Assembly (NCBI RefSeq): GCF_036227485.1
Contig: NZ_CP109479.1
Span: 5,022,001 to 5,086,000, forward strand
DNA length: 64,000 nucleotides
Direction of reading: 5' to 3'
Source: Streptomyces sp. NBC_01451
GTDB taxonomy: Bacteria > Actinomycetota > Actinomycetes > Streptomycetales > Streptomycetaceae
The notes under the pieces are model-generated. The model saw only the letters and a list, made by a program, of their open reading frames with translations, had not been told where the DNA came from and ran no database searches. Made by a program: the position numbers and the translations under genes. Of the stretch, positions 50,312-59,424 are shown piece by piece (within the stretch, counting starts at the first letter, position 1; each line of letters begins with the position of its first letter).

Positions 50312-51541
50312 TCACAGCCGCAGGACGATGAGGGCGGTGTCGTCGGTGTTGCCGGTGGGGGAAAGGAGGTCGGTCAGGAGGGCGTCGGCCAGGGCCTCGG
50401 GGGCGGACTTCCGGTGGCGGGTGAGGGAGTCGGCGAGGCGGGCCAGGCCGGTGTCGATGTCCTCGTCGCGGCGTTCGATCAGGCCGTCGGTGTAGAGGAC
50501 GAGGGTGGCGCCTTCGGCGAAGGGGATACGGACCTGAGGGCGGGGGAGGTGTTCGGGGCGGGCGTCGAGCGGGGGGTCGGTGGCCTGGTCCAGGAAGGTG
50601 ATCGTGCCGTCGGGGTGCACGAGGGCGGGCGGCAGGTGGCCGGCGCAGCTGTAGGTGATGGTGCGGCTGTCCCAGTCGATGAAGGTCGTCACGACGGTGG
50701 TCGCCTCGGCGCCGTCCACGAAGCGGGCGTACAGACCGAGCGCCTCCAGGGCCTGCGCCGGACCGTCGGCGACCCGGCAGGCGGCGCTCAGGGCACTGCG
50801 CAGCTGCCCCATGACACCGGCGGCGGTGAGGCCGTGCCCGACCACGTCGCCGACGGCGACCGCGAGGTTGTCGCCGGGCAGGTCGACCAGGTCGTACCAG
50901 TCGCCGCACACGTTCAGCGCGCCGATGGCGGGCTGGTAGCGCACGGCTGCCTTGTGGGGTCCGGTCGGGCCGGGCGCGGGCAGCATCGCCGCCTGGAGGG
51001 CGAGGGCGACCTCGCGCTCGTGGGCGTGCGCCTGGCGGAGCCGTTCGTTGACCTCCTGCAGTTCACGGGCTCTCGCGTACAGCTCCGCCTCCAGCACGCG
51101 GGCCCGGCTGTCGCCGTTCGGACCGCCGCGGGCGTGGATGAGTTCGGTGACCTCTTCCACCCGGTGCACGATCAGCGCCACCTGCCCGTCGAGGCCGAGG
51201 ACGGGCGCGTTCACCGGGCTCCAGTAGTGCTCCTGCCAGTGGCCGGGCCGCTGGGGGTCCTCGATGTCGTACCGGAGCAGTGCCATCGTGTCGCGGTCGC
51301 CGGTGTCGACCACCCGCAGCATAGACTCCCGGGTCTCCCGCATGCCGGCCGCGGCCGGTTCGTTCGGGTTCTCGGGGAAGACGTCGAAGATGTAGTGGCC
51401 CAGCAGCTGTTCGCGGGTCCGCCCGGCGAGCCGCAGGAAGTCGTCGTTGGCGTCGGCGTACACCAGGTCGGGGGTGAGCAGGGCCACCATGCCGGGCAGG
51501 GCCCGGAAGACCGCCGCATAGTCGATCTGCGGTTTCTTCAT
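50312..51541 (-). CDS. PAS-SpoIIE protein phosphatase
   Basis: The 409-residue cytosolic protein has an N-terminal PAS domain (about residues 8-130: AVFRALPGMVALLTPDLVYADANDDF and the GHYIFDVFPENP loop), a coiled-coil (ELYARARELQEVNERLRQAHAHE) and a PP2C-type SpoIIE domain (about 190-408): CGDWYDLVDL, VGDVVGHGLTAAGV, SCAGHLPPALV, LVLYTDGLIERRDEDID and NTDDTALIVLRL. Like the enzyme at 8.8-10.8 kb it probably acts on an anti-anti-sigma protein. The ATG start has no better alternative. It faces a decayed sigma-factor remnant. Confidence 0.92.
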   Translation of the reverse strand: MKKPQIDYAAVFRALPGMVALLTPDLVYADANDDFLRLAGRTREQLLGHYIFDVFPENPNEPAAAGMRETRESMLRVVDTGDRDTMALLRYDIEDPQRPGHWQEHYWSPVNAPVLGLDGQVALIVHRVEEVTELIHARGGPNGDSRARVLEAELYARARELQEVNERLRQAHAHEREVALALQAAMLPAPGPTGPHKAAVRYQPAIGALNVCGDWYDLVDLPGDNLAVAVGDVVGHGLTAAGVMGQLRSALSAACRVADGPAQALEALGLYARFVDGAEATTVVTTFIDWDSRTITYSCAGHLPPALVHPDGTITFLDQATDPPLDARPEHLPRPQVRIPFAEGATLVLYTDGLIERRDEDIDTGLARLADSLTRHRKSAPEALADALLTDLLSPTGNTDDTALIVLRL

Positions 51542-51659
51542 GTCCTGCCCCGCCTGCCTCGGTACTGAGCGTCAGTGTGCCGTCTCACGATAGGAGTGTT
51601 GACGCGGCACGGCCCGCGTATCACGCTGCTTGGCCCAGCGCGTTCCCGCAGAGTAGTGC

Positions 51660-51915
51660 CCCGACGGGATGCCCGACATGGCGCTGGGCGGCCTCCCGGC
51701 CCGAAGGATCGACGGCCCGGTCCCACGCTGCGCCCCTGGCCGTACGGCATCGCCACCAACGTCCTGCGCAACACGTGCCGCGCCGCCCGCCACCACGGCG
51801 CCGCGTTCGCCCGGCTGCGCAGAGCCGAGCGCGAAGTGTCCGCCCTGTGCGTCTGGTCGGGACGGAGCTACGCGGCGGCGGGCGAGGCCCTCGGAGAACA
51901 GCGGCCGGCGGTCGG
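51660..51915 (+). pseudogene. Remnant of an ECF sigma factor gene
   Basis: Plus-strand frames contain WPYGIATNVLRNTCRAARHHGAAFARLRRAE (end of sigma region 2) joined directly to REVSALCVWSGRSYAAAGEALGE (region 4 of ECF sigma factors). The linker and the start are lost, and the second half (the DNA-recognition helix) runs into low-complexity repeats. The rest of the 479-bp gap between the phosphatase and the gene at 52021 shows nothing else. Confidence 0.6.
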
Positions 51916-51927
51916 CGGTCGGCGAGC

Positions 51928-51978
51928 AGCCAACGGCCAACGGCGCACGGCGAACGGCGCACGGCCAACAGCGCACGG
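51928..51978. repeat. Short imperfect repeats of AACGGCGCACGG type
   Basis: The stretch contains successive variants of CCAACGGC, GCGCACGG and CGAACGGC, with a rough 14-bp period. It directly follows the sigma-factor remnant. Confidence 0.6.
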
Positions 51979-52020
51979 GTTCGCTCCCCGACTGTCAGTG
52001 GTGATCGCCATGATGGGGAT

Positions 52021-52365
52021 GTGACCGACCCGAACCTGACCACCGGCCGTATCTGGCGGCTCCACCACGGCGACCAGGAGATCGCCCGGCTGACCGTGAC
52101 CGGCGCCGAGATGCCCTGGACGCACGCGGAAGTCGAGACGCTGACCGGTTTCGAGGAGTTCCGCCCTCTCTTCGCTGAGCAGGAGCGGGCTGTCGACGAG
52201 GAGGACTGGGAGCGGGTCGACGCCTGCTACGCCCAGATCCGCGGTGCGCTCACCATGACGTTCCCCGACGGCAGCCCGGTCGCTGAGTTCATGCTGCACA
52301 TCCACGAGGACGGCACCGCCGGCTGGCGCTGGCACGACGAGCCCTTCGACCCGGTGGACCAGTGA
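52021..52365 (+). CDS. Small acidic protein of unknown function
   Basis: The 114-residue protein is acidic and Trp-rich, with blocks WRLHHGDQEIARLTVTGAEM, EEFRPLFAEQERAVDEEDW and MTFPDGSPVAEFMLHIHEDG. Similar small proteins are frequent in Streptomyces but have no assigned function. The GTG has ATGGGGAT directly upstream. It stands alone and ends with WHDEPFDPVDQ. Confidence 0.65.
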   Translation: MTDPNLTTGRIWRLHHGDQEIARLTVTGAEMPWTHAEVETLTGFEEFRPLFAEQERAVDEEDWERVDACYAQIRGALTMTFPDGSPVAEFMLHIHEDGTAGWRWHDEPFDPVDQ

Positions 52366-52697
52366 CGCGCCGGGTTCGCTGCTCCGCAGGTCAACGGCCC
52401 TGCCTCGGCGAGATCTCAAGATCTGACGAGACGGAACCCGGTACCTCGTCGGCGTCGAGTCGAGGCGCCGACGCCCGGAAGCCCCTGGGAGCCCCTGGAG
52501 GACCAAGGGGCCGTGCCGGGAACAGCCGGTCCGGTCGGCGGGGTTGCACCGACCGAGGGCAGGCGCCGCACGGGCGGGGAACACGGAGACCACAAGGCCG
52601 TCCGCCCCACCAGGATCCGGGCCCCGGAATCGCGGTACGCCCGCCGCGCACTCGAACGCACGCGAACAAAGACGTATTTCTGCAGGAGGACTGTTTC
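52366..52697. other. Intergenic region before the PIG-L gene
   Basis: No gene is recognised in these 332 bp. The last 60 bp fall in GC content and contain AGGAGG seven bases before the PIG-L start. Confidence 0.5.
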
Positions 52698-53531
52698 ATG
52701 ACTGACCGGCCGTTGACGCTCATGGCAGTACACGCCCACCCCGACGACGAGGCCACCGGAACCGGAGGTGTCCTCGCCCGGTACGCGGCGGAAGGAATCC
52801 GCACGGTACTCGTGACATGTACCGACGGCGGTTGCGGGGACGGACCGGGCGGTGTGAAGCCGGGCGACCCCGGGCACGATCCGGCGGCGGTCGCCCTGAT
52901 GCGCCGTCAGGAACTTGAGGCGAGCTGTGAGGTCCTGAAGATCAGCGATCTGGAGCTGCTCGACTATGCCGACTCCGGGATGATGGGCTGGTCGAGCAAC
53001 GACGTCCCCGGATCCTTCTGGCAGACCCCCGTGCCGGAGGGCGCGGCCCGGCTCGCGGAACTCATGCGGCACTACCGGCCCGATGTGGTCGTCACCTATG
53101 ACGAGAACGGCTTCTACGGCCACCCCGACCACATACAGGCCCACCGCATCACGATGGCGGCGCTGGAGATGACCGCGCTGACACCGAAGGTGTACTGGAC
53201 CACGATGCCCCGCTCGATGATGCAGCGGTTCGGCGAGATCATGCGCGAGTTCCATGAGGACATGCCGGAACCGGATCCTGCCGAGGCCGCCGCGCTGGCC
53301 AAGATCGGCCTCCCCGACGATGAGATCACCACGTGGGTGGACACCGTCGCGTTCAGCGGTCAGAAGTTCGACGCGCTGGCCGCGCACGCCAGCCAGGGCG
53401 AGAACATCTTCCTCCTCAAGATGGGCAAGGAGAGGTTCGGCGACTTCATGGGCATGGAGACCTTCGTACGTGTCCAGGACGCCACCGGCGCGGCCATACC
53501 CGAGAACGACCTCTTCGCCGGACTCCGCTGA
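52698..53531 (+). CDS. PIG-L family zinc-dependent deacetylase (Mca/MshB-like)
   Basis: The 277-residue protein has the zinc-binding AVHAHPDDEATGTGG near its start and a second metal motif NGFYGHPDHIQAH (about residue 145). The length and arrangement match mycothiol conjugate amidase and GlcNAc-Ins deacetylase, which cleave N-acetyl groups from glucosaminyl compounds in actinobacteria. The segment TYDENGFYGHPD is typical of this subfamily. The exact substrate cannot be told without a tree. The ATG has GCAGGAGG eight bases upstream. Confidence 0.9.
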   Translation: MTDRPLTLMAVHAHPDDEATGTGGVLARYAAEGIRTVLVTCTDGGCGDGPGGVKPGDPGHDPAAVALMRRQELEASCEVLKISDLELLDYADSGMMGWSSNDVPGSFWQTPVPEGAARLAELMRHYRPDVVVTYDENGFYGHPDHIQAHRITMAALEMTALTPKVYWTTMPRSMMQRFGEIMREFHEDMPEPDPAEAAALAKIGLPDDEITTWVDTVAFSGQKFDALAAHASQGENIFLLKMGKERFGDFMGMETFVRVQDATGAAIPENDLFAGLR

Positions 53532-53560
53532 CCCGGCCGCCCGTTCGCTCGACCGACGCT

Positions 53561-53609
53561 CAAATCGATCTAGACAATAAACAAACCCCAGGTCACTGAC
53601 CTGGGGTTT
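53561..53609. terminator. Terminator module similar to one beside a tRNA remnant
   Basis: AAACCCCAGGTCA and TGACCTGGGGTTT form a perfect 13-bp stem around C (53583-53609), preceded by CAAATCGATCTAGACAAT. The whole 49-bp module resembles 61569-61617 at about four of five positions in the same orientation. It can end the PIG-L transcript. Confidence 0.8.
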
Positions 53610-54305
53610 CCTATCGAGCCCTTGGGGAGCTGCGAGCTTTGCGGCTACTCGGAGCGTGACCTGCGTGACCTGCGTGACCTGCGTGACCTGCGTGACCGCA
53701 GCGTCCGCGGTGACGTGATCAGGAAAGCCGCCCGGCCTCGTGAAGCGCGCCGACATACGACACATGCGTGGCCCCGCACTCTCTGCCCTGCCCACATCTG
53801 CCGAGTTGCGGCTGGTGCGGGCGCTTGGCAGCACCGTTGCCGACCGTGGTTGTCCGATCTCAAGGGCACGCGAAGGGCTCCCCGAGTGCACGCCGTCGAA
53901 AGACGCGCGGCCGGGCGTCGGCACGGAGCGGTGCATGCCGGACCCGTCCCGACCGGAGGGGCCGTGTCCCACTTCGTGGTGTAAGCGACTTTGCTCGACT
54001 GGTTCCGGTATTCCGCGCGTCGGCCACTCCCTGGGACACGGCTCCCGTGTCACGCAGCGGCTGACCTGCCGTCGGCGTCATGCGCAGCCAGGAACCGCGC
54101 CGATGCGGTGATGACCTGCGGATTCTGGCGACTTGATCGGCTACACCACCAGGCGGGACGCCATCACCGGAGGACGGCACTGCCACCATGGCGTCTCGTC
54201 AGCGTGCCGGCCCGGTGCCAGGCGGGGCTGAGGAGGCGACGGGTATGTGACGGGGATGCGCCCGGCTGTCCGCGTCTGCCCCGCGAGCCTCCGCGCGCCC
54301 AGCCC
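53610..54305. other. Gene-poor stretch with a 9-bp tandem repeat
   Basis: No credible gene is present in these 696 bp. At 53655-53699 the unit GTGACCTGC is repeated five times (last copy imperfect). An 11-bp inverted repeat, GCCGTGTCCCA (53961-53971) and TGGGACACGGC (54032-54042), frames a 60-bp interval. The remaining frames are low-complexity. The DNA is less GC-biased by codon position than the flanking genes, as in decayed sequence. Confidence 0.6.
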
Positions 54306-56648
54306 TCACACCACAGCGCCTGAATCGCGCGCCCGCCCGCGTCGCTCCAGCGGACCGCGCGCCCCGCTGTCCTCGCTGCGCCTGGGGCGCACCGGCGGCG
54401 CCGGGCGGACGGCCTCAAGCTGCACGGCGATCGGCACGGCGGTGAACACCGTCGACGCCATACCGATGACCACGCCGGCGATCAGCGCCACGGAGAAGTC
54501 CGTGAGCGAGTCACCGCCGAGCACGGCCAGGGCCGCCAGGATGAACAGCGCGCCCATGCCGGTGTTCACAGTGCGCGGCAGCGTCTGGATGACGGCCTTG
54601 TTCGCGGTGGTTTCCAGCTCCGCCGCCGGATCGCGGCGGCGCGCCTCGCGCACCCGGTCGAAGACGACGACGGTGTCGTTGACGGAGTACCCGATGACCG
54701 TGAGCAGGGCCGCCAGGAAGACGCTGTCGACGGGCCTGCCGAGCCAGGCGAACAGGCCCACCACAAGCAGTACGTCGTGCACCATGGCCGACACCGCCGC
54801 GGCGGCGAACGTCCACCGGAACCGCACACTGAGGTAGATCAGCTGGGTCGCGACGGCGATACCGAGCGCGATGAGCGCGTGCCGGCGCAGCTCGTCGCCG
54901 AGGCTCGGGCCGATCAGCTCGTCCCGCTCGACGGTGACCTCGCCGCCCTCCTTCGCCAGCGCCGTTCTGATCGTGTGCTGCTGGTCGTTGCTCAGCTCAC
55001 CGGTACGTACCGAGATGTCCCCGTCCCCCGACTCCTGCACCACCGCGCGCGGGAACCCGGCGTCCGTGACCGCCGTACGTGCCGCGTCCACGTCCACGGG
55101 CCTGCTGGTGCTGTACTCCACCAGGCGCCCGCCGGTGAACTCCACCCCGAACTCCAGTCCGCGCAGGCCGATTCCGGCGACGGCGACCACGATCAGCAGC
55201 GCGCTGACGCCGAGCCGGCGGCGCCGGTGGTGAACCAGGCGGGGTTCGCGGCGCGCGAGCCACGCACGCACCCGGCCGGTGGAGGTGATCCCGGTCAGGC
55301 CGGGCCGGTTGCGGACGAAGCGGCGCCGGATCGCGAAGTCGGCGAGGACCCGGGTGATCACCAGGGCCGAGAGCATCGAGACGAGGACACCGATGGAGAG
55401 CGTGACGCCGAAGCCCTTGACGGGACCGCTGGCGAAGAAGAAGAGCAGCCCGGCCGCGAGCAGCGTGGTCACATTCGAGTCGACGACCGCGCTCCATGCC
55501 TTGCCGAAGCCGATGCTCAGCGGCCTGTCCAGGTGCGCCGAGGCCGACTTCAGGGCGCGGGCTCCCAGATACTCCTCGCGGGCACGCTCGAAGACCAGCA
55601 CGTTCGCGTCCACCGCCATGCCGATCGCCAGGACGAAACCGGCGAGTCCGGGCAGTGTCAGGGTCGCGCCCAGGGCGACCAGCGCGGCGTAGGAGATCAG
55701 CCCGTACAGCGCGAGCGCGACGGTGGCCAGGGCGCCGAGCAGCCGGTAGACGACGATGATGAACAGCCCCGTCAGGGCGAGCCCGATGATCGCGGCCTGG
55801 GTGCTGGCGGCGATGGCGTCGGCACCGAGCGTGGGGCCGACGGTGCGCTGCTCCACGACGTCCACGGGCACCGGCAGCGCACCGCCCTTGACGAGCGCGG
55901 CCAGATCGCGGGCCTCTTCCCGGTCGAAGCCGCCGGTGATCTGCGTGGAGCCGCCGGAGATGCCGACCTCGCACGCCACGTCGGCGTCGACGCCGGGCGC
56001 CGAGAGGATCTTGCCGTCCAGGACGATGGCGACGCGCCGCTCGGGGGCGCCCTGCGGGGCACAGGCCGCCGCCCCGGTGACCCGTGCCCAGTCCTTGCCC
56101 GCCTGCCCGCGGAAGGTGAGGTCGATCATCCAGCCCGACAGCGTCTGCTGGTCGAGCACCGCCTCGGCGTCCTTGACGCCCTCGCCGGTGAGAGCGGTGG
56201 GCCCGAGCTTGAGGAACGCCCCCTGCTGGTCGGGGTCGGCCAGGGTGCGCGAGCCGTCCTTGGCCGGCTCCCCCTTGTTCGCGCCCTGCCGGTCCGTCGT
56301 GCCCTGCACCGGGTGGATGGTCAACTGAGCTGTACGGCCGATGACTTCGGCGGCCTCGCGCGGGTCCTGTACGCCGGGCAGCTCGACGAAGATCCGCTGC
56401 TGTCCGGACCGGTACAGGCTGGGCTCGGACACACCGAGCGCGTCGACCCGCTGGCGGAGCACCTCCAGGGCCCGCTGGGTCGATTCGGCGTCGGCCTCGA
56501 CCGAGGGTGAGTCCTTGGTCTCCAGGACGATCTGGGTGCCGCCGCGCAGGTCGAGGCCGAGGCGGGCGGACTGGGTGAGAGCGAGGAAGAGCGAGGCGGC
56601 GATCACACCTAGGGCGACGATCGCCCGCCACATGGGCGCGCGGGACAT
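54306..56648 (-). CDS. secDF: SecDF fusion protein of the protein export machinery
   Basis: The 780-residue protein is a tandem SecD-SecF fusion. The SecD half has GLDLRGGTQIVLE near its start, an extracytoplasmic domain with RIFVELPGVQDPREAAEVIG, five further helices and VDANVLVFERAREE. The SecF half has GVEFTGGRLVEYS and VIGYSVNDTVVVFDRVREARRR. SecDF uses the proton gradient to pull proteins out of the Sec channel. Streptomyces species usually carry separate secD and secF plus such a fusion. The start MSRAPMWRAIV has GTGGAGAAC just upstream. The C-terminus is Arg-rich. Confidence 0.92.
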   Translation of the reverse strand: MSRAPMWRAIVALGVIAASLFLALTQSARLGLDLRGGTQIVLETKDSPSVEADAESTQRALEVLRQRVDALGVSEPSLYRSGQQRIFVELPGVQDPREAAEVIGRTAQLTIHPVQGTTDRQGANKGEPAKDGSRTLADPDQQGAFLKLGPTALTGEGVKDAEAVLDQQTLSGWMIDLTFRGQAGKDWARVTGAAACAPQGAPERRVAIVLDGKILSAPGVDADVACEVGISGGSTQITGGFDREEARDLAALVKGGALPVPVDVVEQRTVGPTLGADAIAASTQAAIIGLALTGLFIIVVYRLLGALATVALALYGLISYAALVALGATLTLPGLAGFVLAIGMAVDANVLVFERAREEYLGARALKSASAHLDRPLSIGFGKAWSAVVDSNVTTLLAAGLLFFFASGPVKGFGVTLSIGVLVSMLSALVITRVLADFAIRRRFVRNRPGLTGITSTGRVRAWLARREPRLVHHRRRRLGVSALLIVVAVAGIGLRGLEFGVEFTGGRLVEYSTSRPVDVDAARTAVTDAGFPRAVVQESGDGDISVRTGELSNDQQHTIRTALAKEGGEVTVERDELIGPSLGDELRRHALIALGIAVATQLIYLSVRFRWTFAAAAVSAMVHDVLLVVGLFAWLGRPVDSVFLAALLTVIGYSVNDTVVVFDRVREARRRDPAAELETTANKAVIQTLPRTVNTGMGALFILAALAVLGGDSLTDFSVALIAGVVIGMASTVFTAVPIAVQLEAVRPAPPVRPRRSEDSGARGPLERRGRARDSGAVV

Positions 56649-56710
56649 GGGTTCTCCACGATGGGCAGGCAGACGGAGTCGACGTCTGCCCCGGGCACGG
56701 AGGCGAACGG

Positions 56711-57115
56711 TCAGGCGTCGATACGGACTTCGGTGCTCCATCGGGACGGCGGACCGCGCGGGCGATACGCGTGGGTGCTCCGGCTCGCTCCTGCTGCCGC
56801 GACCGCCACGGCCACGGCGGGACCGCCGACAGCGCGGTGCGGGGCCGCGTCCCCGGTGCCGTGGCCCAGGAAAGGGTGGAACGGGTACGGCACGGCGTCG
56901 GCGTGGCCGAGCACGGGGCGCGCCACGGTGACGGGTCGCTGCGCGTCGGCGGTCGCGGACGCCTGCGCGGTCGCCGCCGCGGCCGTGCCCGTCGAGGACG
57001 GACGGGACGCCGGGGCCGACTTGGCCGACACCGGCATGAGGAAGGCCAGGACCGCGAGCAGCGCGGAGAGCACGACGGCAGCGGGGCGCGTGGGGTGTGC
57101 GCGGTGCTGCTGCAC
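56711..57115 (-). CDS. Possible small secreted protein upstream of secDF
   Basis: The 134-codon frame starts with a convincing signal peptide (RPAAVVLSALLAVLAFLMPVSAKSAP) but continues with Ala/Thr/Pro/His low complexity (ATAQASATADAQ, PYPFHPFLGHGTG). The GTG start has only AAGAGG directly adjacent. It lies 63 bp before secDF on the same strand. The signal peptide supports a real exported protein; the remainder could be a decayed or variable mature region. No family is recognised. Confidence 0.45.
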   Translation of the reverse strand: MQQHRAHPTRPAAVVLSALLAVLAFLMPVSAKSAPASRPSSTGTAAAATAQASATADAQRPVTVARPVLGHADAVPYPFHPFLGHGTGDAAPHRAVGGPAVAVAVAAAGASRSTHAYRPRGPPSRWSTEVRIDA

Positions 57116-57268
57116 GCCTCTTGCCCCCCGGCCAAGTCGTCGTACGGAATCAGCAGTTGACGCTGTGAACCGACGGCTCCGCTCGTCCGGCCGTCAGTGA
57201 CATGAACGCCGTCGGGCGTCCTGAGGTTCCCGCCTCACCGCAGCAAAGTTGCTGCCGGTGGGAACGGA

Positions 57269-57322
57269 CGGATGGGCGGGCGGATGGACGGGCGGTCGGA
57301 TGGGCGGGCGGATGGACGGGCG
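57269..57322. repeat. Two 26-bp direct repeats
   Basis: CGGATGGGCGGGCGGATGGA followed by CGGGCG occurs at 57269-57294 and 57297-57322, itself made of GGATGG(G/A)CGGGC subunits, between the secDF-upstream gene and the end of the TetR gene. Confidence 0.7.
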
Positions 57323-57327
57323 ATGCG

Positions 57328-57897
57328 TCAGCGTACGCCTGCCGCGTCGAGCAAGGTGGTCACCGTGGGTGCGATGAGCCCGGTCAGGTTGTCGGCCTGG
57401 ATTCCCGCGCGGGCGCTGGCGCCGTCGAAGACCAGGCTGAGCTGGCGGGCCAGCAGATCGGGATCGCCCGCCCCGCCCTGCTCGGCCTCGGCGCGGAAGA
57501 AGGCGGTCAGGTTCGCCTTGACCTGATGGGCGACCCGGCTCGCGGGGTGACCCTGGTCCTTGAGTTCGATCTGCACGGCCAGGTACCGGCAGCCGCGGAA
57601 CTCGGGGTCGCCCGCCTGTGATTCCACCTGCGTGAAGACGTGCAGGATCCGCTCGCGGGGTGACCGGCCGTCGTCCGCCGCGGGCAGGAGAGTCGCCACG
57701 TAGGGGGCGGCGCGCTCCTTCAGGCTTGCTGCCAGGAGTTCGTCCTTGCTCTCGAACAGCTGATACATGGAGCGCTTCGACACCCCCGCCGCCTTGCACA
57801 GTGCCTCGACGCCGATGCTGACGCCGTCCTGGTACGTGAGCGCGGCTGCCGCCTCCAGCAACCGCTCCCTGGGGCTCCGCTTCACTTCGGTGGTCAT
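57328..57897 (-). CDS. TetR/AcrR-family repressor
   Basis: The 189-residue protein has a TetR_N helix-turn-helix in residues 10-55 (LLEAAAALTYQDGVSIGVEAL, AAGVSKRSMYQLFESKDELL) and a helical ligand-binding C-terminal domain with CRYLAVQIELKDQGHP. The palindrome AAACCGATCGGTTT lies 33 bp upstream of its start and four further copies lie in the divergent region at 60.3-60.5 kb, so it is the likely regulator of itself, the permease gene and the alpha/beta hydrolase. No ribosome binding site is evident, so the transcript may be nearly leaderless. Confidence 0.9.
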   Translation of the reverse strand: MTTEVKRSPRERLLEAAAALTYQDGVSIGVEALCKAAGVSKRSMYQLFESKDELLAASLKERAAPYVATLLPAADDGRSPRERILHVFTQVESQAGDPEFRGCRYLAVQIELKDQGHPASRVAHQVKANLTAFFRAEAEQGGAGDPDLLARQLSLVFDGASARAGIQADNLTGLIAPTVTTLLDAAGVR

Positions 57898-57929
57898 ACC
57901 GCGAGGTTAACCCGAAACGGACGAAATGA

Positions 57930-57943
57930 AAACCGATCGGTTT
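57930..57943. promoter_or_regulatory. TetR operator upstream of its own gene
   Basis: AAACCGATCGGTTT is a perfect 14-bp palindrome, 33 bp before the TetR start codon. It is one of five copies in the window. Confidence 0.85.
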
Positions 57944-58125
57944 CCGGGAGGCCCGGGGAGAGGCTCGACGACGGCCCGGGTGAAGGGCTGTCGCCGGGCC
58001 ATGGCGGTGTGCGCGCGCCTGTCGTCCCCGGCAGGGCGACACACAGAGACGACACACAGGGGCGACACACACCGCACCGGGGCCCGGGCCGCTCCGAGCG
58101 GTGGCCCGTCCTGGGTGACCTGCCG

Positions 58126-59424
58126 TCACGCCGGGACGGCGGTCTTCTCGGGCTTCGTCTCCGCCGGGATGCGGTGCAGTCCCTTGCGGTCGTACCACCC
58201 CAGTACGCCGAAGCCGAACAGCGCGGCAGCCACGAGTCCGGCCGCCATCATGACCCAGCCCCGCGTCAGACCCGCGTCGCCCTGGGCGTCGTAGTAGAGG
58301 ATCGAGCGGATGCCGCCGGTGATCTGCCGCAGCGGCTCGAACTCCGCGAGGAAGCGGTAGAAGCCGGGCAGCGCCTCGATGGGGGTGGTGGCGCCGGCGG
58401 TGGGTACCGCCATGCCGATGAAGACCAGCGTGACCACCAGCATGCCGGGCGTGCCGAAGACCGCGAGGAGGGCGAGTGCGCCGATCCCCGAGACCGCGAT
58501 GGCGCACACCGAGTACAGCCAGAGGAGCGGCAGGTGGGAGGCGTCCATGCCCATGATGCCGACCGCGCCGGCCATGACCAGGGTGCCCGTCAGCAGGGAC
58601 AGTCCGGCCATGAGAGTGCTGCTGATGGTGAGGGTCTGCACCCGGGTGGCCCGGATCAGCGGGCGGTGCAGGCGCAGCGGTCCCAGGTCGTTGTGGGTGT
58701 AGCCGAGGGCGTGGTCGACCTGGCCGCTGACGACGTTCGCGGAGAGCATGCCCACGACCACGAGGGTGAGTGCGTAGTAGAACGCCGTCAGGCCCAGGCC
58801 GCTGTGCGGGTCGAGGGGGTGGCCGTCCTCGACCGTGACGGCGGCCGGGTCGGCGAGCAGGACGCGTGCCGCGGTGGGCAGCTTCGCCTGCGCGGTCCCG
58901 ATCTGGGCGGTCAGCTCCTCGCCCACCTGGAGCGAGGCGTTCTGGGCCGCCCGGGTCGTCGCCGTCCGGGCCAGGCCGGAGCCGATGCTGCCCGCGGACT
59001 GGTTGGTCAGCACTGTCAGCGTCGGACGGACCGGGTGCCCGGCGGCCGTGGTACCGGTCAGGGCGGCGACCGAGGACGTGAAGTCGGCGGGCACGACGAG
59101 CGCGCCGAACAGCTTGCCCTTGCCGAGTTCCTCCTTCATCTCCTTCTCGTCCATCACCTTCCAGTCGATCCTGTCCCCGCTCGCGGTCGACTTCTTGACC
59201 GACTCGGTGATCCGAGCCCCGAGGTCGACCTGTTTGCCGCCGACAGTGGCTCCCTTGTCGGCGTTGACCAGCCCGACGGGCAGCTTGGTCAGGTGATCGG
59301 CCGGATCGATGTTGGCGCCGACGTAGAACACGGCGAACAGCAGTGCGAGTACGCCCGTGATGACGCCGTTCGCGATCCACAGAGGCTTGGCGCGCAGGAC
59401 GCGGAAGGGGGTGATGCCGCTCAT
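58126..59424 (-). CDS. YhgE/Pip-like membrane protein (DUF3533 type)
   Basis: The 432-residue protein has an N-terminal helix (PLWIANGVITGVLALLFAVFYVG), an extracytoplasmic domain of about 180 residues (LPVGLVNADKGATVGGKQVDLG, FGALVVPADFTSSVAAL, QSAGSIGSGLARTAT), and five helices at the C-terminus, the architecture of ABC-2/YhgE/Pip-type exporters. No ATPase gene accompanies it. It probably exports a lipid, phage-receptor-like component or drug. The ATG (MSGITPFRV) is used; the frame continues upstream without a stop into the remnant of a ferredoxin-type gene. TetR operators lie before that remnant. Confidence 0.82.
   Translation of the reverse strand: MSGITPFRVLRAKPLWIANGVITGVLALLFAVFYVGANIDPADHLTKLPVGLVNADKGATVGGKQVDLGARITESVKKSTASGDRIDWKVMDEKEMKEELGKGKLFGALVVPADFTSSVAALTGTTAAGHPVRPTLTVLTNQSAGSIGSGLARTATTRAAQNASLQVGEELTAQIGTAQAKLPTAARVLLADPAAVTVEDGHPLDPHSGLGLTAFYYALTLVVVGMLSANVVSGQVDHALGYTHNDLGPLRLHRPLIRATRVQTLTISSTLMAGLSLLTGTLVMAGAVGIMGMDASHLPLLWLYSVCAIAVSGIGALALLAVFGTPGMLVVTLVFIGMAVPTAGATTPIEALPGFYRFLAEFEPLRQITGGIRSILYYDAQGDAGLTRGWVMMAAGLVAAALFGFGVLGWYDRKGLHRIPAETKPEKTAVPA

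Noticed and set aside
53610..54305. An insertion sequence in the gene-poor gap
   Set aside because: The only inverted repeat is 11 bp around 60 bp; no transposase text or target duplication was found.
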